Source of the DNA: Burkholderia sp. TSV86
GTDB taxonomy: Bacteria; Pseudomonadota; Gammaproteobacteria; Burkholderiales; Burkholderiaceae
DNA: 64,000 nucleotides
Assembly: GCF_001522865.1 (NCBI RefSeq)
Contig: NZ_LOWB01000131.1
Span: 1-64,000 of the forward strand
Direction of reading: 5' to 3'
Positions 49,551-60,500 of the stretch are shown here, piece after piece. A program made the position numbers and the translations under genes. Below the pieces are notes generated by a model. That model was not told where the DNA came from and did no database searches. It was given only the letters and a program-made list of their open reading frames with translations. The stretch's first letter is position 1; each line of letters opens with the position of its first letter.

Positions 49551-50336
49551 ATGCCTTTCGCGTCAGTCAATGGAATACGGCTGCATTACCGGATCGACCG
49601 CGCCGCGCGCGCCGACGCGCCGTGGCTCGTGTTTTCGAATTCGCTTGGAGCGGATTTGTCGATGTGGGCGCCGCAGGTAGGCGCGCTCGTGCAGCATTTC
49701 AATCTGCTGCGTTACGATACGCGCGGTCACGGCCATTCGGAAGCGCCGGCCGGCTCATATACGCTCGAGCAACTGACAGGTGACGTGCTCGGTTTGCTCG
49801 ATCATATCGGCGCCGAACGCGCGCATTTTTGCGGGGTGTCAATGGGCGGGCTCACGGGCGCCGCGCTTGCCGCGCGGCATTCGGCGCGAATCGGGCGCGT
49901 GGTGTTGGCCAATACCGCTGCAAAAATCGGTTCTCCTGAAGTATGGGCGCCGCGTGCGGCGAAGGCGCGTAGCGAAGGGATGGCCGTGCTCGCCGACGCC
50001 GTGCTGCAGCGCTGGTTTACGCCCGCGTTCTTCGCGCGCGAGCCGCGTCTGATCGATGTGATCCGCGATGTGTTCGTTCACACGGACCAGAACGGCTACG
50101 CAGCGAATTGCGATGCATTGAATGCCGCCGATTTGCGCGATGAAGTGTCTCGCATTGCCGTGCCGACGCTCGTTGTGACAGGCGCGCACGATCAGTCGAC
50201 GCCGGCCGGCCAGGGGCGCGCGCTCGCTGCGGCGATCGCCGGGTCGAAGCATGTCGAGTTCGACTGCGCACATATTTCCAATATCGAATGCGCGGACGAT
50301 TTCAGCCGCGCGCTGATCGATTTTCTGACGGCCTGA
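49551..50336 (+). CDS. pcaD: 3-oxoadipate enol-lactonase
   Basis: A 261-residue alpha/beta hydrolase that opens 3-oxoadipate enol-lactone. The nucleophile elbow is 'FCGVSMGGLTGAALAARH' (GVSMG), with acid 'VVTGAHDQSTP' and catalytic His in 'FDCAHISNIECAD'. It begins 'MPFASVNGIRLHYRIDRAAR', with GGAGAG upstream. Between pcaB and pcaC in the operon. Confidence 0.94.
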   Translation: MPFASVNGIRLHYRIDRAARADAPWLVFSNSLGADLSMWAPQVGALVQHFNLLRYDTRGHGHSEAPAGSYTLEQLTGDVLGLLDHIGAERAHFCGVSMGGLTGAALAARHSARIGRVVLANTAAKIGSPEVWAPRAAKARSEGMAVLADAVLQRWFTPAFFAREPRLIDVIRDVFVHTDQNGYAANCDALNAADLRDEVSRIAVPTLVVTGAHDQSTPAGQGRALAAAIAGSKHVEFDCAHISNIECADDFSRALIDFLTA

Positions 50337-50349
50337 AGCGAGTCTCGGC

Positions 50350-50736
50350 ATGAATGACGACCAACGTTACGAAGCGGGCATGACCGTGCGCCGCGCCGTG
50401 CTCGGCGATGCGCACGTCGATCGCTCGCTTGCGAGCCGCACCGAGTTGACTGACGAATTCCAGAATTTGATCACCCGATACGCATGGGGCGAGATTTGGA
50501 CGCGCGAAGGGTTGCCGCGTCACACCCGCAGCCTGCTGACGATCGCGATGATGGTCGCGCTGAATCGCGGCGAGGAACTTGCGCTGCATTTGCGTGCGGC
50601 GAAGAACAACGGCGTGACACGTGATGAAATCAAAGAAGTGCTGCTGCAGACTGCGATCTATTGCGGCGTGCCAGCTGCGAATTCAGCGTTTCATCTCGCG
50701 CAGCGGATCTTCGGTGAAGAGGACGCGCCTGCCTAA
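50350..50736 (+). CDS. pcaC: 4-carboxymuconolactone decarboxylase
   Basis: A 128-residue CMD-family protein converting 4-carboxymuconolactone to 3-oxoadipate enol-lactone. It carries 'YEAGMTVRRAVLGDAHVDRS' and 'EIWTREGLPRHTRSLLTIAM', plus 'EIKEVLLQTAIYCGVPAANS', the family signature. It lies 13 bases after pcaD. Often fused to pcaD (pcaL) elsewhere; here separate. Confidence 0.95.
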   Translation: MNDDQRYEAGMTVRRAVLGDAHVDRSLASRTELTDEFQNLITRYAWGEIWTREGLPRHTRSLLTIAMMVALNRGEELALHLRAAKNNGVTRDEIKEVLLQTAIYCGVPAANSAFHLAQRIFGEEDAPA

Positions 50737-50922
50737 GTCGGCCTACTCGGCTTGACGCCGCGCGCAACGCAACGGCCCCGTAGAGGCCGCTTGCGTGGGC
50801 GGCATACCGAACGAAACCGCCGTCCGCGTGCGACGGCCAGCGCTGGCATCGAATCGGCGTGGTGAGAGGGCAACGAGACAAGAGGACGTGGCGAGCGTCC
50901 ACGGCAACTCAAGGAGACATTC

Positions 50923-52278
50923 ATGACCGATTTTGCGCGCCAGCTCGATGTGCAGCAATTTATCGACGAGCAGCGCTTCTCGCCTTATCAGTGGCTGATT
51001 CTAGTTCTCTGTTTTCTGATCGTTGCGGCCGACGGCTTCGATACCGCCGCGATTGGCTTCGTTGCCCCCGCGCTTGGCCAGCAATGGCATGTGACGAAGG
51101 CAGCGCTTTCGCCGGTGATGAGCGCGGCGCTCGTGGGCCTAGCGCTTGGCGCGCTCACCGCGGGGCCGATGGCCGACCGGATCGGCCGCAAGCGTGTGCT
51201 GGTCGGGTCGGTCGTATGGTTCGGACTCTTCAGCATCGGCTGTGCATTCGCGAATTCTGTTGTCGAGCTTGCGATACTGCGTTTGCTGACCGGGCTCGGG
51301 TTGGGTGCCGCCATGCCGAACGCGACAACCTTGATGGCCGAATACGCGCCACGCGCGAAGCGCTCGTTTCTCGTCAATACGATGTTCTGCGGCTTCACGC
51401 TCGGTTCGTCGGCCGGTGGCCTGGTTGCCGCCGCGCTGATTCCCGAGCACGGCTGGCGCAGCGTGTTCGTCGTCGGCGGAAGCGCGCCGCTCGTGCTCGG
51501 TGTCGCGTTGCTGATTGCGTTGCCCGAATCGATCCGCTTCATGACGCTGCGCGGCGCGCGTCCGGACCGGATCGCTGCGGTGCTGAGCAGGATCGCTCCG
51601 GGCGTGTCGTTCGATCGAGTGCGTTTCGTGTTGCCTGAAGAACAGGGCGAAGCGCGATCGGGAGCCGCCGTCGTCTTGTCGCCGCGCTATCGCACTGGCA
51701 CCGCGATGCTGTGGCTCACCTACTTCATGGGCCTGCTCGTTTATTACCTGCTGACGAGCTGGCTGCCGACGCTGATTCGCGACAGCGGTTTTTCCGTGCG
51801 CGACGCGGCGCTCGTCACCGCGCTGTTTCCGCTGGGAGGCGGGATCGGCGCGATCGTATGCGGTTGGCTGATGGACCGCTTCGAGCCGCATCGCGTGATC
51901 GCCGTCACCTATGCGTTGACCGCGCTGTTTGTCTGGATGATCGGCTGGCAGGCCGGACATCTTGCGTTACTGGCGACCGTCGTGTTTATTGCGGGTGTTT
52001 GCATGAACGGCGCGCAATCGTCGTTGCCCACGCTCGCCGCTGCGTTTTATCCGACGAGCGGACGAGCGACCGGCGTCGCATGGATGCTTGGCGTCGGGCG
52101 CTTTGGGGGAATTCTGGGGGCTTTTTCGGGAGGCTTGCTGCTGCAGGCGCAGCTCGGATTCAGCACGATTTTCTCGATGCTCGCGGTGCCGGCGCTGATC
52201 GCCACGGGCGCGCTGCTCGTCAAGCGTTCGGCGGCGCGGCGGCAGGCGGCTGCGCCTGTGTCGACCGGTATCGCCTGA
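50923..52278 (+). CDS. pcaK: 4-hydroxybenzoate/protocatechuate MFS transporter
   Basis: A 451-residue major facilitator of the aromatic acid:H+ symporter group. Typical marks are 'VAADGFDTAAIGFVAPALGQ' (D-E-like motif in TM1), 'GLALGALTAGPMADRIGRKR' (MFS loop 2-3) and 'MLWLTYFMGLLVYYLLTSWL'. Twelve hydrophobic segments are evident. GGAGA precedes ATG 50923, and the gene lies 186 bases after pcaC. It takes up 4-hydroxybenzoate for PobA. Confidence 0.93.
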   Translation: MTDFARQLDVQQFIDEQRFSPYQWLILVLCFLIVAADGFDTAAIGFVAPALGQQWHVTKAALSPVMSAALVGLALGALTAGPMADRIGRKRVLVGSVVWFGLFSIGCAFANSVVELAILRLLTGLGLGAAMPNATTLMAEYAPRAKRSFLVNTMFCGFTLGSSAGGLVAAALIPEHGWRSVFVVGGSAPLVLGVALLIALPESIRFMTLRGARPDRIAAVLSRIAPGVSFDRVRFVLPEEQGEARSGAAVVLSPRYRTGTAMLWLTYFMGLLVYYLLTSWLPTLIRDSGFSVRDAALVTALFPLGGGIGAIVCGWLMDRFEPHRVIAVTYALTALFVWMIGWQAGHLALLATVVFIAGVCMNGAQSSLPTLAAAFYPTSGRATGVAWMLGVGRFGGILGAFSGGLLLQAQLGFSTIFSMLAVPALIATGALLVKRSAARRQAAAPVSTGIA

Positions 52279-52407
52279 TGGCCGGGCGATGGAACGATTC
52301 CGGTTACGTGGTTCGTTTCGTCGCCGGATCGCCACCGAATCGTCGTCGGAGCAATCGGGCATACGCGCGGATCGTTCCGGCGTAGGGCGCACGGCGGGCC
52401 GGCAAGC

Positions 52408-52656
52408 TCATTCCTCTGCGTCGTGGACTTTCGCGAAGTGCCGCAGGTAGGCGCGTAGCGCCGCTTCACGGCTGCGGCGATCGGCGGTTGTCGATGCGCC
52501 CATTGTTTCCTCGTCGCCGAACAACGCGGACGGCGCGCCGTAAGTGCCCACTTCGACACGTTCGCGCAGCACCCGGATCAAATGCGCGCGGTGACGATAT
52601 TCGGCGATCCAGTGCAGCCCCTCGATCCGATCGCCTGCTTTCAGCAATGGCTTCAT
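52408..52656 (-). CDS. Small hypothetical protein
   Basis: An 82-residue hydrophilic protein, 'MKPLLKAGDRIEGLHWIAEY...RHFAKVHDAEE', with no signal or membrane segment. A strong ribosome-binding site, GGGAGGA, lies nine bases before ATG 52656 and is the main evidence for translation. The mix of basic and acidic residues suggests a compact cytoplasmic protein. No family is recognised. Confidence 0.6.
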   Translation of the reverse strand: MKPLLKAGDRIEGLHWIAEYRHRAHLIRVLRERVEVGTYGAPSALFGDEETMGASTTADRRSREAALRAYLRHFAKVHDAEE

Positions 52657-52774
52657 CAGCGTCCTCCCAGCCGGGACGGGTTCGCACGGCGGCGAACCGG
52701 CGTCAGGATTGCAGCGTACGCCTTGCCGGGACGGATCACAACGAGGGACGACACCAAGGCAAACGCACGGCGCG

Positions 52775-53395
52775 TCAGTCAGCCGCCAGTATTTTTGACA
52801 GCAGTGGATAAAGCGATAGCACGAGCAGTGCTGCCATCATGACGTTGAATGTGCGCAGCCGGCGCGAATTCGACAGAAGGCCGCGCATTCCCTGGCCGAA
52901 TGCGGCCCAGACGCAAATGCTCGGCAACCCTACCGCGATGAACACGAGCGCCATCCATGCGGCGTTGAGGCCATAGTCGGCCGAGAGCTGAATCGTGGTC
53001 GCGGCGGTCAGTACCATCATCCACGCTTTCGGATTGATCCATTGGAACGCCAGGGCTTCTATGAACGTCATCGGGCGCGATTTGCCGTTTTGCGCACGCA
53101 CTTCGCCGGACGTGCCGATACGCCACGCGAGGTACAGCAAATACACGACACTGGCGGTCTCAAACAAGGTGTAAAGCATCGGGATGCGTTTAAATGCTTC
53201 ACCGAGGCCGAAACCGACCGCAAGCATCAGGATCGCTACGCCGGCGCTGATGCCGAATATGTGCGGTAATGTGCGGCGAAAGCCAAAGTTGACGCCGGAT
53301 GCGAGCAACATGGTGTTATTCGGGCCCGGCGTGATCGACGTGACAAGCGCGAACAACAGGCCGGCTGGTAGCGCGCTGGCGGTGAGATGGTCCAT
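52775..53395 (-). CDS. LysE-family amino acid exporter
   Basis: A 206-residue inner-membrane protein of the RhtB/LysE group. It has six hydrophobic segments and the family signature 'LVTSITPGPNNTMLLASGVN' near the N-terminus, with 'IEALAFQWINPKAWMMVLTA' in the middle. I chose ATG 53395, where homology begins; the open frame extends to 53674. It exports neutral or basic amino acids or homoserine lactone-like compounds; the substrate is unknown. Confidence 0.88.
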   Translation of the reverse strand: MDHLTASALPAGLLFALVTSITPGPNNTMLLASGVNFGFRRTLPHIFGISAGVAILMLAVGFGLGEAFKRIPMLYTLFETASVVYLLYLAWRIGTSGEVRAQNGKSRPMTFIEALAFQWINPKAWMMVLTAATTIQLSADYGLNAAWMALVFIAVGLPSICVWAAFGQGMRGLLSNSRRLRTFNVMMAALLVLSLYPLLSKILAAD

Positions 53396-53959
53396 GTGAT
53401 GCTCTCTTTTTTGCACTGAAATCGTTGAGGGTGAGAGCAAGTCTAGTGGACAGTATCTGTACAGTACCGAGCCAATTTGACGAATGATTACCAGTACGGA
53501 ACTGGTGAGCGGGCAATTCAACTGCTTATTGGTGTTGTCTCTCAGAAAAGATGTCCGTAGTCTCAATAAGTTGTCTTTGAATAATTGACTGCCGTCCTGT
53601 GCGTAAAAGCTGCGACCAGCCTCGACTCGCAGAAAGTGATAGCGAATATTTTCCGACTTGGGCTTCTGGCGCAATGTTTGATCAAGATCGCTGTATCATT
53701 GTTGCCACGTTGGAGGCGCCTACCGCCCGTTCACGGTTGAGGCTCATCCGCGCGAACGGGCCTGGAAAGTCATTCTCTAACTGTCTACGGAAGAGTGAGG
53801 AGGCATGAACGGTGACTGCGATGTAGGGCCTCGCGAATAAGTTGAAAATGAAGAGGGATGCAGTCCCTAGCCTTTGCCATGGTGCTGGTTGCCTCGGAAC
53901 CGCAGTCTCAGATCGACTCGACTGACGACGAGCGATTGGGCCTGAACAACGGCCTCCAA
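53396..53959. other. Intergenic region between LysE-type gene and IS remnant
   Basis: About 560 bp. It should contain the exporter promoter. No gene is supported; part may be leftover mobile-element DNA. Confidence 0.4.
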
Positions 53960-54347
53960 TCAGCGCTTACTCACCGCGTCGAACTCGATCAGCCGATCCC
54001 GATTCTTGCTGAATACCGAGTGATGCCAGAGTGCATCCTCAATCGACGACAGGCCGACGAACCGCCGGAACAGCAGGTTGCACGAGATCTGCTCGACCAA
54101 CTACCGCTCGCCGCGGATGCTGTACAACAGCTGGAGCAGCTTGGCTGCCCATCAGCTTCTCCGGCGCGATGCTCGGGCGGCCACCCTTGACGTCTGCTTC
54201 GTAGATCGCCGAAAACTTGGCATCCCTCTTCGAAAGCGCTTCGTCCAGTCACGTCCGGATCGGCCGCAACGGATGGGTCTGCGGAATACACTCCTCCAGC
54301 CTGACCGTGCTGAACGACGATTCGTTGTAGCCGTCGGCGCCTCGCAT
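53960..54347 (-). pseudogene. Decayed transposase fragment (IS5/IS1182-like)
   Basis: Reading the minus strand from an ATG at 54347 (with GAGGGAG upstream) gives 'MRGADGYNESSFSTVRLEEC' and 'IPQTHPLRPIRT', then an in-frame stop, then 'LDEALSKRDAKFSAIYEADV' and 'GGRPSIAPEKLM'. The similarity shifts frame ('AAKLLQLLYSIRGER', stop, 'LVEQISCNLLFRRFVGLSSI', 'EDALWHHSVFSKNRDRLIEF') and ends at a stop at 53960. This is the N-terminal part of a transposase with two nonsense codons, a frameshift and loss of the catalytic half. Confidence 0.85.
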
Positions 54348-54490
54348 CTGCTCCCTCTTCGTTGATCTCGGGAGACTGCATCGTGCGGGATAGGCCAAGG
54401 TATTTCAACGGCCTGTTGATGGCTTCGTCGTTCCTCGATCGACTGATGCTTTGGATCTCGTACGATGGAAACCGATTCTTGCGAAGCATC

Positions 54491-54522
54491 TGGCGCGCCG
54501 CGCGCGGAAGCGCGGCGCGCCA
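54491..54522 (-). terminator. Strong hairpin after the NRPS gene
   Basis: A perfect 13-bp stem, TGGCGCGCCGCGC (54491-54503) / GCGCGGCGCGCCA (54510-54522), with a 6-base loop lies four bases beyond the NRPS stop. There is no T run after it on the minus strand, so it may end transcription weakly or protect the mRNA 3' end. Confidence 0.6.
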
Positions 54523-54526
54523 CGAC

Positions 54527-57500
54527 TCAGGGCTGCACTTGCGCCAGGTATTCACCCAGGATATCGCCGAGCAGCGGCGCACGCGTCTTCAGAAAATAAT
54601 GGCCGCCGTCAGGCAGGCGCCGAACCTGAAGATCGAGATTCAGATGCCCCCAGTTTTCCGCCTGCCCTTCGTCCCCGCGTGTGAGCGGATCGTCGTCCGC
54701 CAGCAGGCACAGTGCCCGGATCGGACGACGGAACACCAACTGCTCACGCCAGATTTTCAGCAGGATCTCATTGGCCCCGACTGCGTCGTTGCGATACGCG
54801 GCGGCAAGCCGTGCCCGAACCTCGACATTCTCGTCGACATTCAGGTCCAGCCCGGTCACATCGGTCAACCATTGCAGAATCTCGCTGTCGTCCAGCTGCT
54901 GCGTCTTCGCGATCTGTTGCTTCAGGATTTCCACCGGGCGCAGTACCTTGCCCGAAAACACGATTGCGGACACGTGCATCCCCGCATCGATGGCCTGGGC
55001 GGCGAATTCCACCGCTGGCCCGCATCCCGAGCAATGACCCCACGCGACGACCTCCGATACGCCGGCTTCACGCAATTCCTCGACGCAATGCCGTGCGAGC
55101 TGCGTCGCCGGCAGCAAGCCACGATCGATCGAAGGATCGTTACCCGGCGGCTCCGCCGCGAACACCTGCAGATCGAGGCGTTCGCGCAGCGCGTTAGCCG
55201 CGTGTTGGAAATTGACGGCATTGCCGCCCGCGTAACTGAAGCAGACAAGCGCCGGTCCCGATCCTCCACTGGCCAAACGATGCAGGATGCGGGGCGCGAC
55301 CTGCCGGTCGCTCTCGATACATGCCGCGAGGCGCGCCGGCGTTTTATACGTGAACAGATCGACGAGCGTATATCGGCCTTGCGAGCGCATCGCCGCCGAC
55401 ATCGCGAGCAGCGAATTGCCGCCGAGCGCGAAGAAGCTGCTGTCGCGCCCGATCGCCTGGGCCGGGATCTTCAACAGCTCGGACCATTGCGCCGCCAGAT
55501 CCTGTTCAAGCGCACCGGCAGGCGGCTGTACCGCCGGCTGGTCGACCCGAAGCTGCGGCGCGCACCAGGCGAGCAGCGCCTTCTTGTCCACTTTGCCCGC
55601 CGCGTTCAGCGGCAAGGCCTCGCATCGCAGGACGTATTCGGGCAGCATGAAGTCCGGCAGTTGCGCCGCGATCCGCTGCCGAACCTGATCCGGATCGGCT
55701 TGCCCCTGCACCACTCCGATCAGCCGGCCGCCGTGTTCGCCCGCTTGCAGCACCACGGCGGCGTTGCGCACATGCTCGATCGCCAGCAACGCATTTTCAA
55801 TTTCGCCGATCTCGATCCGCATGCCACGAATCTTCACCTGCTCGTCCTTGCGCCCGAGGTAGGCCAGCACGCCGTCTGCGCGCCATTTGCCAACGTCGCC
55901 GGTACGGTACAGGCGCCCGTTCGACCATTGTCCGAGCGGGTGTGCAAAATCGAATGCCGTGCGGGTCTTGTCGGGCGCATTGATATAGCCGCGCCCCACC
56001 CCGACTCCCGATACGCAGATTTCGCCCGGCGTGCCGAACGGTACCGGTCGGTCCTGATCATCGAGGATATGAATCCACATGTTGCGGATCGGCTTGCCGA
56101 TCGGCACGATGGCGTTGGCCGGCGGCGCCTCGAGCATGTGATGCGTGATGTCGTCGGATGCCTCGGTGGGGCCATAGGCATTGACCAGCCGAATCTGCGG
56201 ATACAGGGCGAACCAACGCACCACCAGTTCGTGCTTGAGCGCCTCGCCCGTTTGCAACAGCACGCGCAACGCGCCCAGATCGACAGGATGCTGCTCCAGG
56301 TATTCGAGCAGCAGCGCGAAATACGATGGAACGATTTCCAGCACGCTCACGCCGTCCTGCTTCAAGCGCGCGCAGAAGGTGGCCGGATCCAGTTGAATGT
56401 TTTTCGCATAGACCACGGTCTGCGCGCCGCACACGAGCCCGGTCAGGGCCTGCCAGACCGAGACGTCGAAGGTGACGGGCGCGGTTTGCGCCAAAACGTC
56501 CGAGTCGTTCAGCGCCAGATCCTCGATCTTTGCCAGCATGTGATTCAGCATGCCGCTATGCTCGAGCATTGCCCCCTTGGGCTTGCCCGTCGAGCCGGAT
56601 GTAAAGAGCACGTAGGCCAGATCGTCCATCCCCGGGCGGCAGATAGTCTGCGTGCCGGCCGGGAGATCAGCCGGTACATGCAGGCGAACCGGCGCCTCGT
56701 GTCCCTGCAGCAGAGCCATGAAGCGCGCATGCTGATCGCGCTCGCAAATCAGGTCGCTGACGCGAGCTTCGTTCAGCAGCTCCAGGATGCGTGCGTCCGG
56801 ATAGTCTGCGTCCAGCGGCATGTAGACGGCCCCCGCCGCCATCACGCCCACGATGCTTGCGATCCATTCGACCGAGCGCGGCAGCGCGATGGCCACCACG
56901 CGAGGAGCACCGGCACGCGCCGGCAGTACCGAGGCGACCGCGCTCGCCGCAGCGGCCAGCGCTTCGAAGCTCAGCATATGCCGTGCGTCGCGCAGTGCGA
57001 TTTTTCGTGGCGTGCGCTGCGCATGATCCAGGATCCGATGAATCGCCGTATGAGACGGCAGCGGGCGCTGCTCGCCCCGCCCGAGGCGCGCGAGCAGCGC
57101 CTGCTCGGCGGGCGGAATCAGTTCGGCCAGCCAGTAGGGTTGTTCGGCATCGTCGGCAATGGTGCGCAGCGCATTCAGGTAATACTCGCCAATCCGCGCG
57201 ACATGCTCTGCATCGAATTCGTTGCGGTGATAATGCAGGCTCAACTGCACCTGATCGGTATAGGCGTTCTGCGAGAATTCCGCGCGTAGCGGGAACTCGG
57301 TCTCCGCCCGAACCCGCACGTTCAATGCATTCATGCCGGGCAGCGCACGCAGCGCCTTGAGCATATGGAAGTGCGTGAAGTTGAAGACGGCCTCGAACAG
57401 CGTCTGCGTGGTCTCCAGCATCGCCTTCATGTCAGCCATCGGGAACCGGCGATACGGCAGGAATTCGACCTCCTGCGCATGAAGGCGGCGCACCAGCGCC

Positions 57501-60500
57501 GACCAGGATTCGTTGGTCCGAAGCTCGGTCAGCAAGGGTATCGAATTCAGGAACAGGCCGATCGCCTGATCGACCTCGGCTTCTTCCGGACGCCCGCTGT
57601 GCTCGTAGCCGCTGACCACCGTTCGGGTGTTCGCGAGCAGGCCGAGTACCCGCATATGCACGCCGAGCAGCACGGTCTTGACGGGCACGCCAAGCCGCGC
57701 CGCCAGGGCGCGAAGCGCGTCGGAAAGAGCTGGCGCGATCTCGATATCGTGATACGCGATGACGGGCACGTCACCCTCGCGGGCGCGCAGACGTGGCAGC
57801 GGCATCGGCGCGTAATCGCGCAAGGCGGTCCGCCAGTATGCCTGGGCGTCGGGATCAGCGCGTGTCGTTTGCTCGACGGTCACGTATTTGCGCAGGAAGT
57901 CGTCATTGAAATCCGTGGCCGGCAGCGCGCCCTGCCGGGCCAGATGATAGAGGCGCAGCAGCTTGGTATGGAATTGATTGATGCTCCAGCCGTCCAGCGC
58001 CGAATCGTGAAAGCTCAGGATGTAGCGGAACTGTTGCGACGACAGCACCTGGATATGAATGCGAATCAGGCCGGGCTGCTGCCAGTCGAACTGATAATGG
58101 CTTTCCTGCTCCATGAACTGCTCGAGCCGCTGAGCCTGCCGGTCGGCATCCTCGTCGCGCCAGTCTTCGATAAACAGCGGCAGTGGCGCATCGCGATGCA
58201 CGATCTGGACGAAACTGTCATACCCCTGCAGGTGATAGCTGGTTCGAAGGATCGCGTGATCGGCCACCATTCGTTGCGCGGCTTGGCGAAATGCCTCCGC
58301 TTCGAACCGGCCGTCCAGCGTATAAACCTGGATATCGTGGTACCACGATGCGCCCTTGTTCAGCTCGCTTTGGAAAATCAGGCCGGCCTGCAGCTGTGAC
58401 ATCGGATAGGCATCCTCGATGTCAGGCGGCAGACGGGACCGGTCTTCATCGCTCAACAACGAGAAACGCCGGTAGGCCGGCTCGTCGACGGGCCGTGCAT
58501 GCCCAAGCAGTGGAACCAGGCCGGCAATCGTCGGATGACTGAACATTTGCTGGAAGCTGATCTCGAAGCCGAGCTTGCGAGCGCGGCTGATAACGCCGAG
58601 CGCCGTGATCGAATCGCCGCCGAGGCTGAAGAAGCTGTCGTGAATGCCCACCGAGTCGACGCCGAGCACCTCGGACCAGATCGCCGCCAGCGCCTTCTCC
58701 GACTCGGTGCGCGGCGACGCCTGCGATGCCCTGAGCGCGAGTTTCTGCGGATTCGGCAATTTCGCGCGGTCGAGCTTGCCGTTCGGCGTGAGCGGGAAAT
58801 GATCGACTACGACGAGGTACGCCGGCACCATGAACTCAGGCAGATCGCGTAACAAGGCCGCTCGGACCGCAGCCTCGTCGTAGCCTGTCTCGGGCCGGAC
58901 GTAGGCCGCCAGGAACTTGCTGCCATCCTCACGCGCGAGCGCGATCACGCGCACATCACGCACTAGGGGATCGCGCTGGATCGCGGCCTCGATCTCGCCG
59001 ATCTCGATGCGGTAGCCGCGAATCTTGACCTGGTGATCGATCCGGCCGAGATACTCGATCTGGCCGTCGGCCAGCCAACGGACCAGATCGCCGGTCCGAT
59101 AGAAGCGCTGCGCGAGGGGAGCAGGCAGGATGCAGAACTTCTCGGCGGTCAGTTCCGCGCGATTGAGATAGCCGCGCGCCAGATTGACACCGCCGATGTA
59201 CAGTTCGCCGGGCACGCCGATCGGAACAAGACGCTGCTGGGCATCGAGGATGACTATACGGGTGTTCTGGATCGGCAGGCCGATCGGCACCGATGCACGC
59301 CGCTCGCCAGGCTGGCATTCGTAGGCGGTTACATCGACCGTGGCTTCCGTTGGCCCGTACAGGTTGACGAGACGGGTTTGCCACGGTGTGCCGATCTGCG
59401 TGAAGAAGCGCTCGGATTGATGCAGGGTGAGTGCTTCGCCACTCGTGAATACAATCTTCAGTGAGCGAGCTTGCGGTGCGCGCGCATCGACCGACTGAAG
59501 GAACGCGTCCAGCATCGACGGCACGAAATGCATGTGGGTGACGCGATCGCGCGCGATAGTCTCGAGCAATGCAGCGGGATCCTTTTCGCCGCCAGGGCGC
59601 AGCAACGATACGGCGGCGCCGGAAAATGCCCACCAGAACAACTCCCAAACGGAGACGTCGAATGAGATCGGCGTCTTTTGCAGGATGACGTCGCCAGGTT
59701 GCAGCCCATAGGCATGCTGCATCCATTCGATACGATTGAACACCGAACGATGCTCGATCATCACGCCCTTGGGATTGCCGGTGGAGCCCGAGGTATAGAT
59801 GAGGTAGGCCAGTTCGCCGGCATCCAGGCCGAGCGCGGGATTGGCCGTGCCCTCCGCGGTCGCGGCGAAGTCCAGCACGGGTAGCGCATGCTCGGCAAGA
59901 TCGGCGGGCACGCCGTCGGTCCCGTCGACAAGAACGAAACGGGCCTGACTGTCTTCCAGGATGTAGCGGCGGCGGTTGTCCGGATAGCTCGGATCCACTG
60001 GCACATAGCAGGCACCAGCCTTCAGCACCCCGTAGATCGAGCTCAGCATGCCGATGCCGCGTGGCAACATGACCGCCACCGCATCGCCGGGACGTACTCC
60101 GCGGTGTATCAGGTTCCAGGCGATGACATTGGCGCGCGCGTTCAGCGTCGCGTAGTCGAGTCGCTCGTCGTCGCTGATCACAGCCAGTTGATGTGGCATG
60201 TCGAGCGCGCGCGCCTCCAACATCTGCTCGAGACGCAGGTGGCGCGTGAATTCGCGTGTCTGTCCGTTCGTGAAGCGCTCGGCAATGGCGCGCTCCTCGT
60301 CGCAGCATGGAACGAACTCGCCCAGCGTCTGCTTCGGCGCACCCGCGATCTGCTCCAGCAGTCCGACGATATTGCGCAGAATCGACCGGCGATAAGCCAG
60401 CGGATACAGTGCCGCATCGGCGTGGAGGCTGATCCGCCCGTTGGCCGACAAGTCGAAATCGATTTGCAGCGTGCCGGGCTGGCGCGTCAGCGGCTGTGCC

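Noticed and set aside
54362..57289. A 975-codon plus-strand open frame across the NRPS gene
   Set aside because: It is antisense to conserved adenylation, carrier and thioesterase motifs; composition is Arg/Gln-rich and no domain is recognisable.
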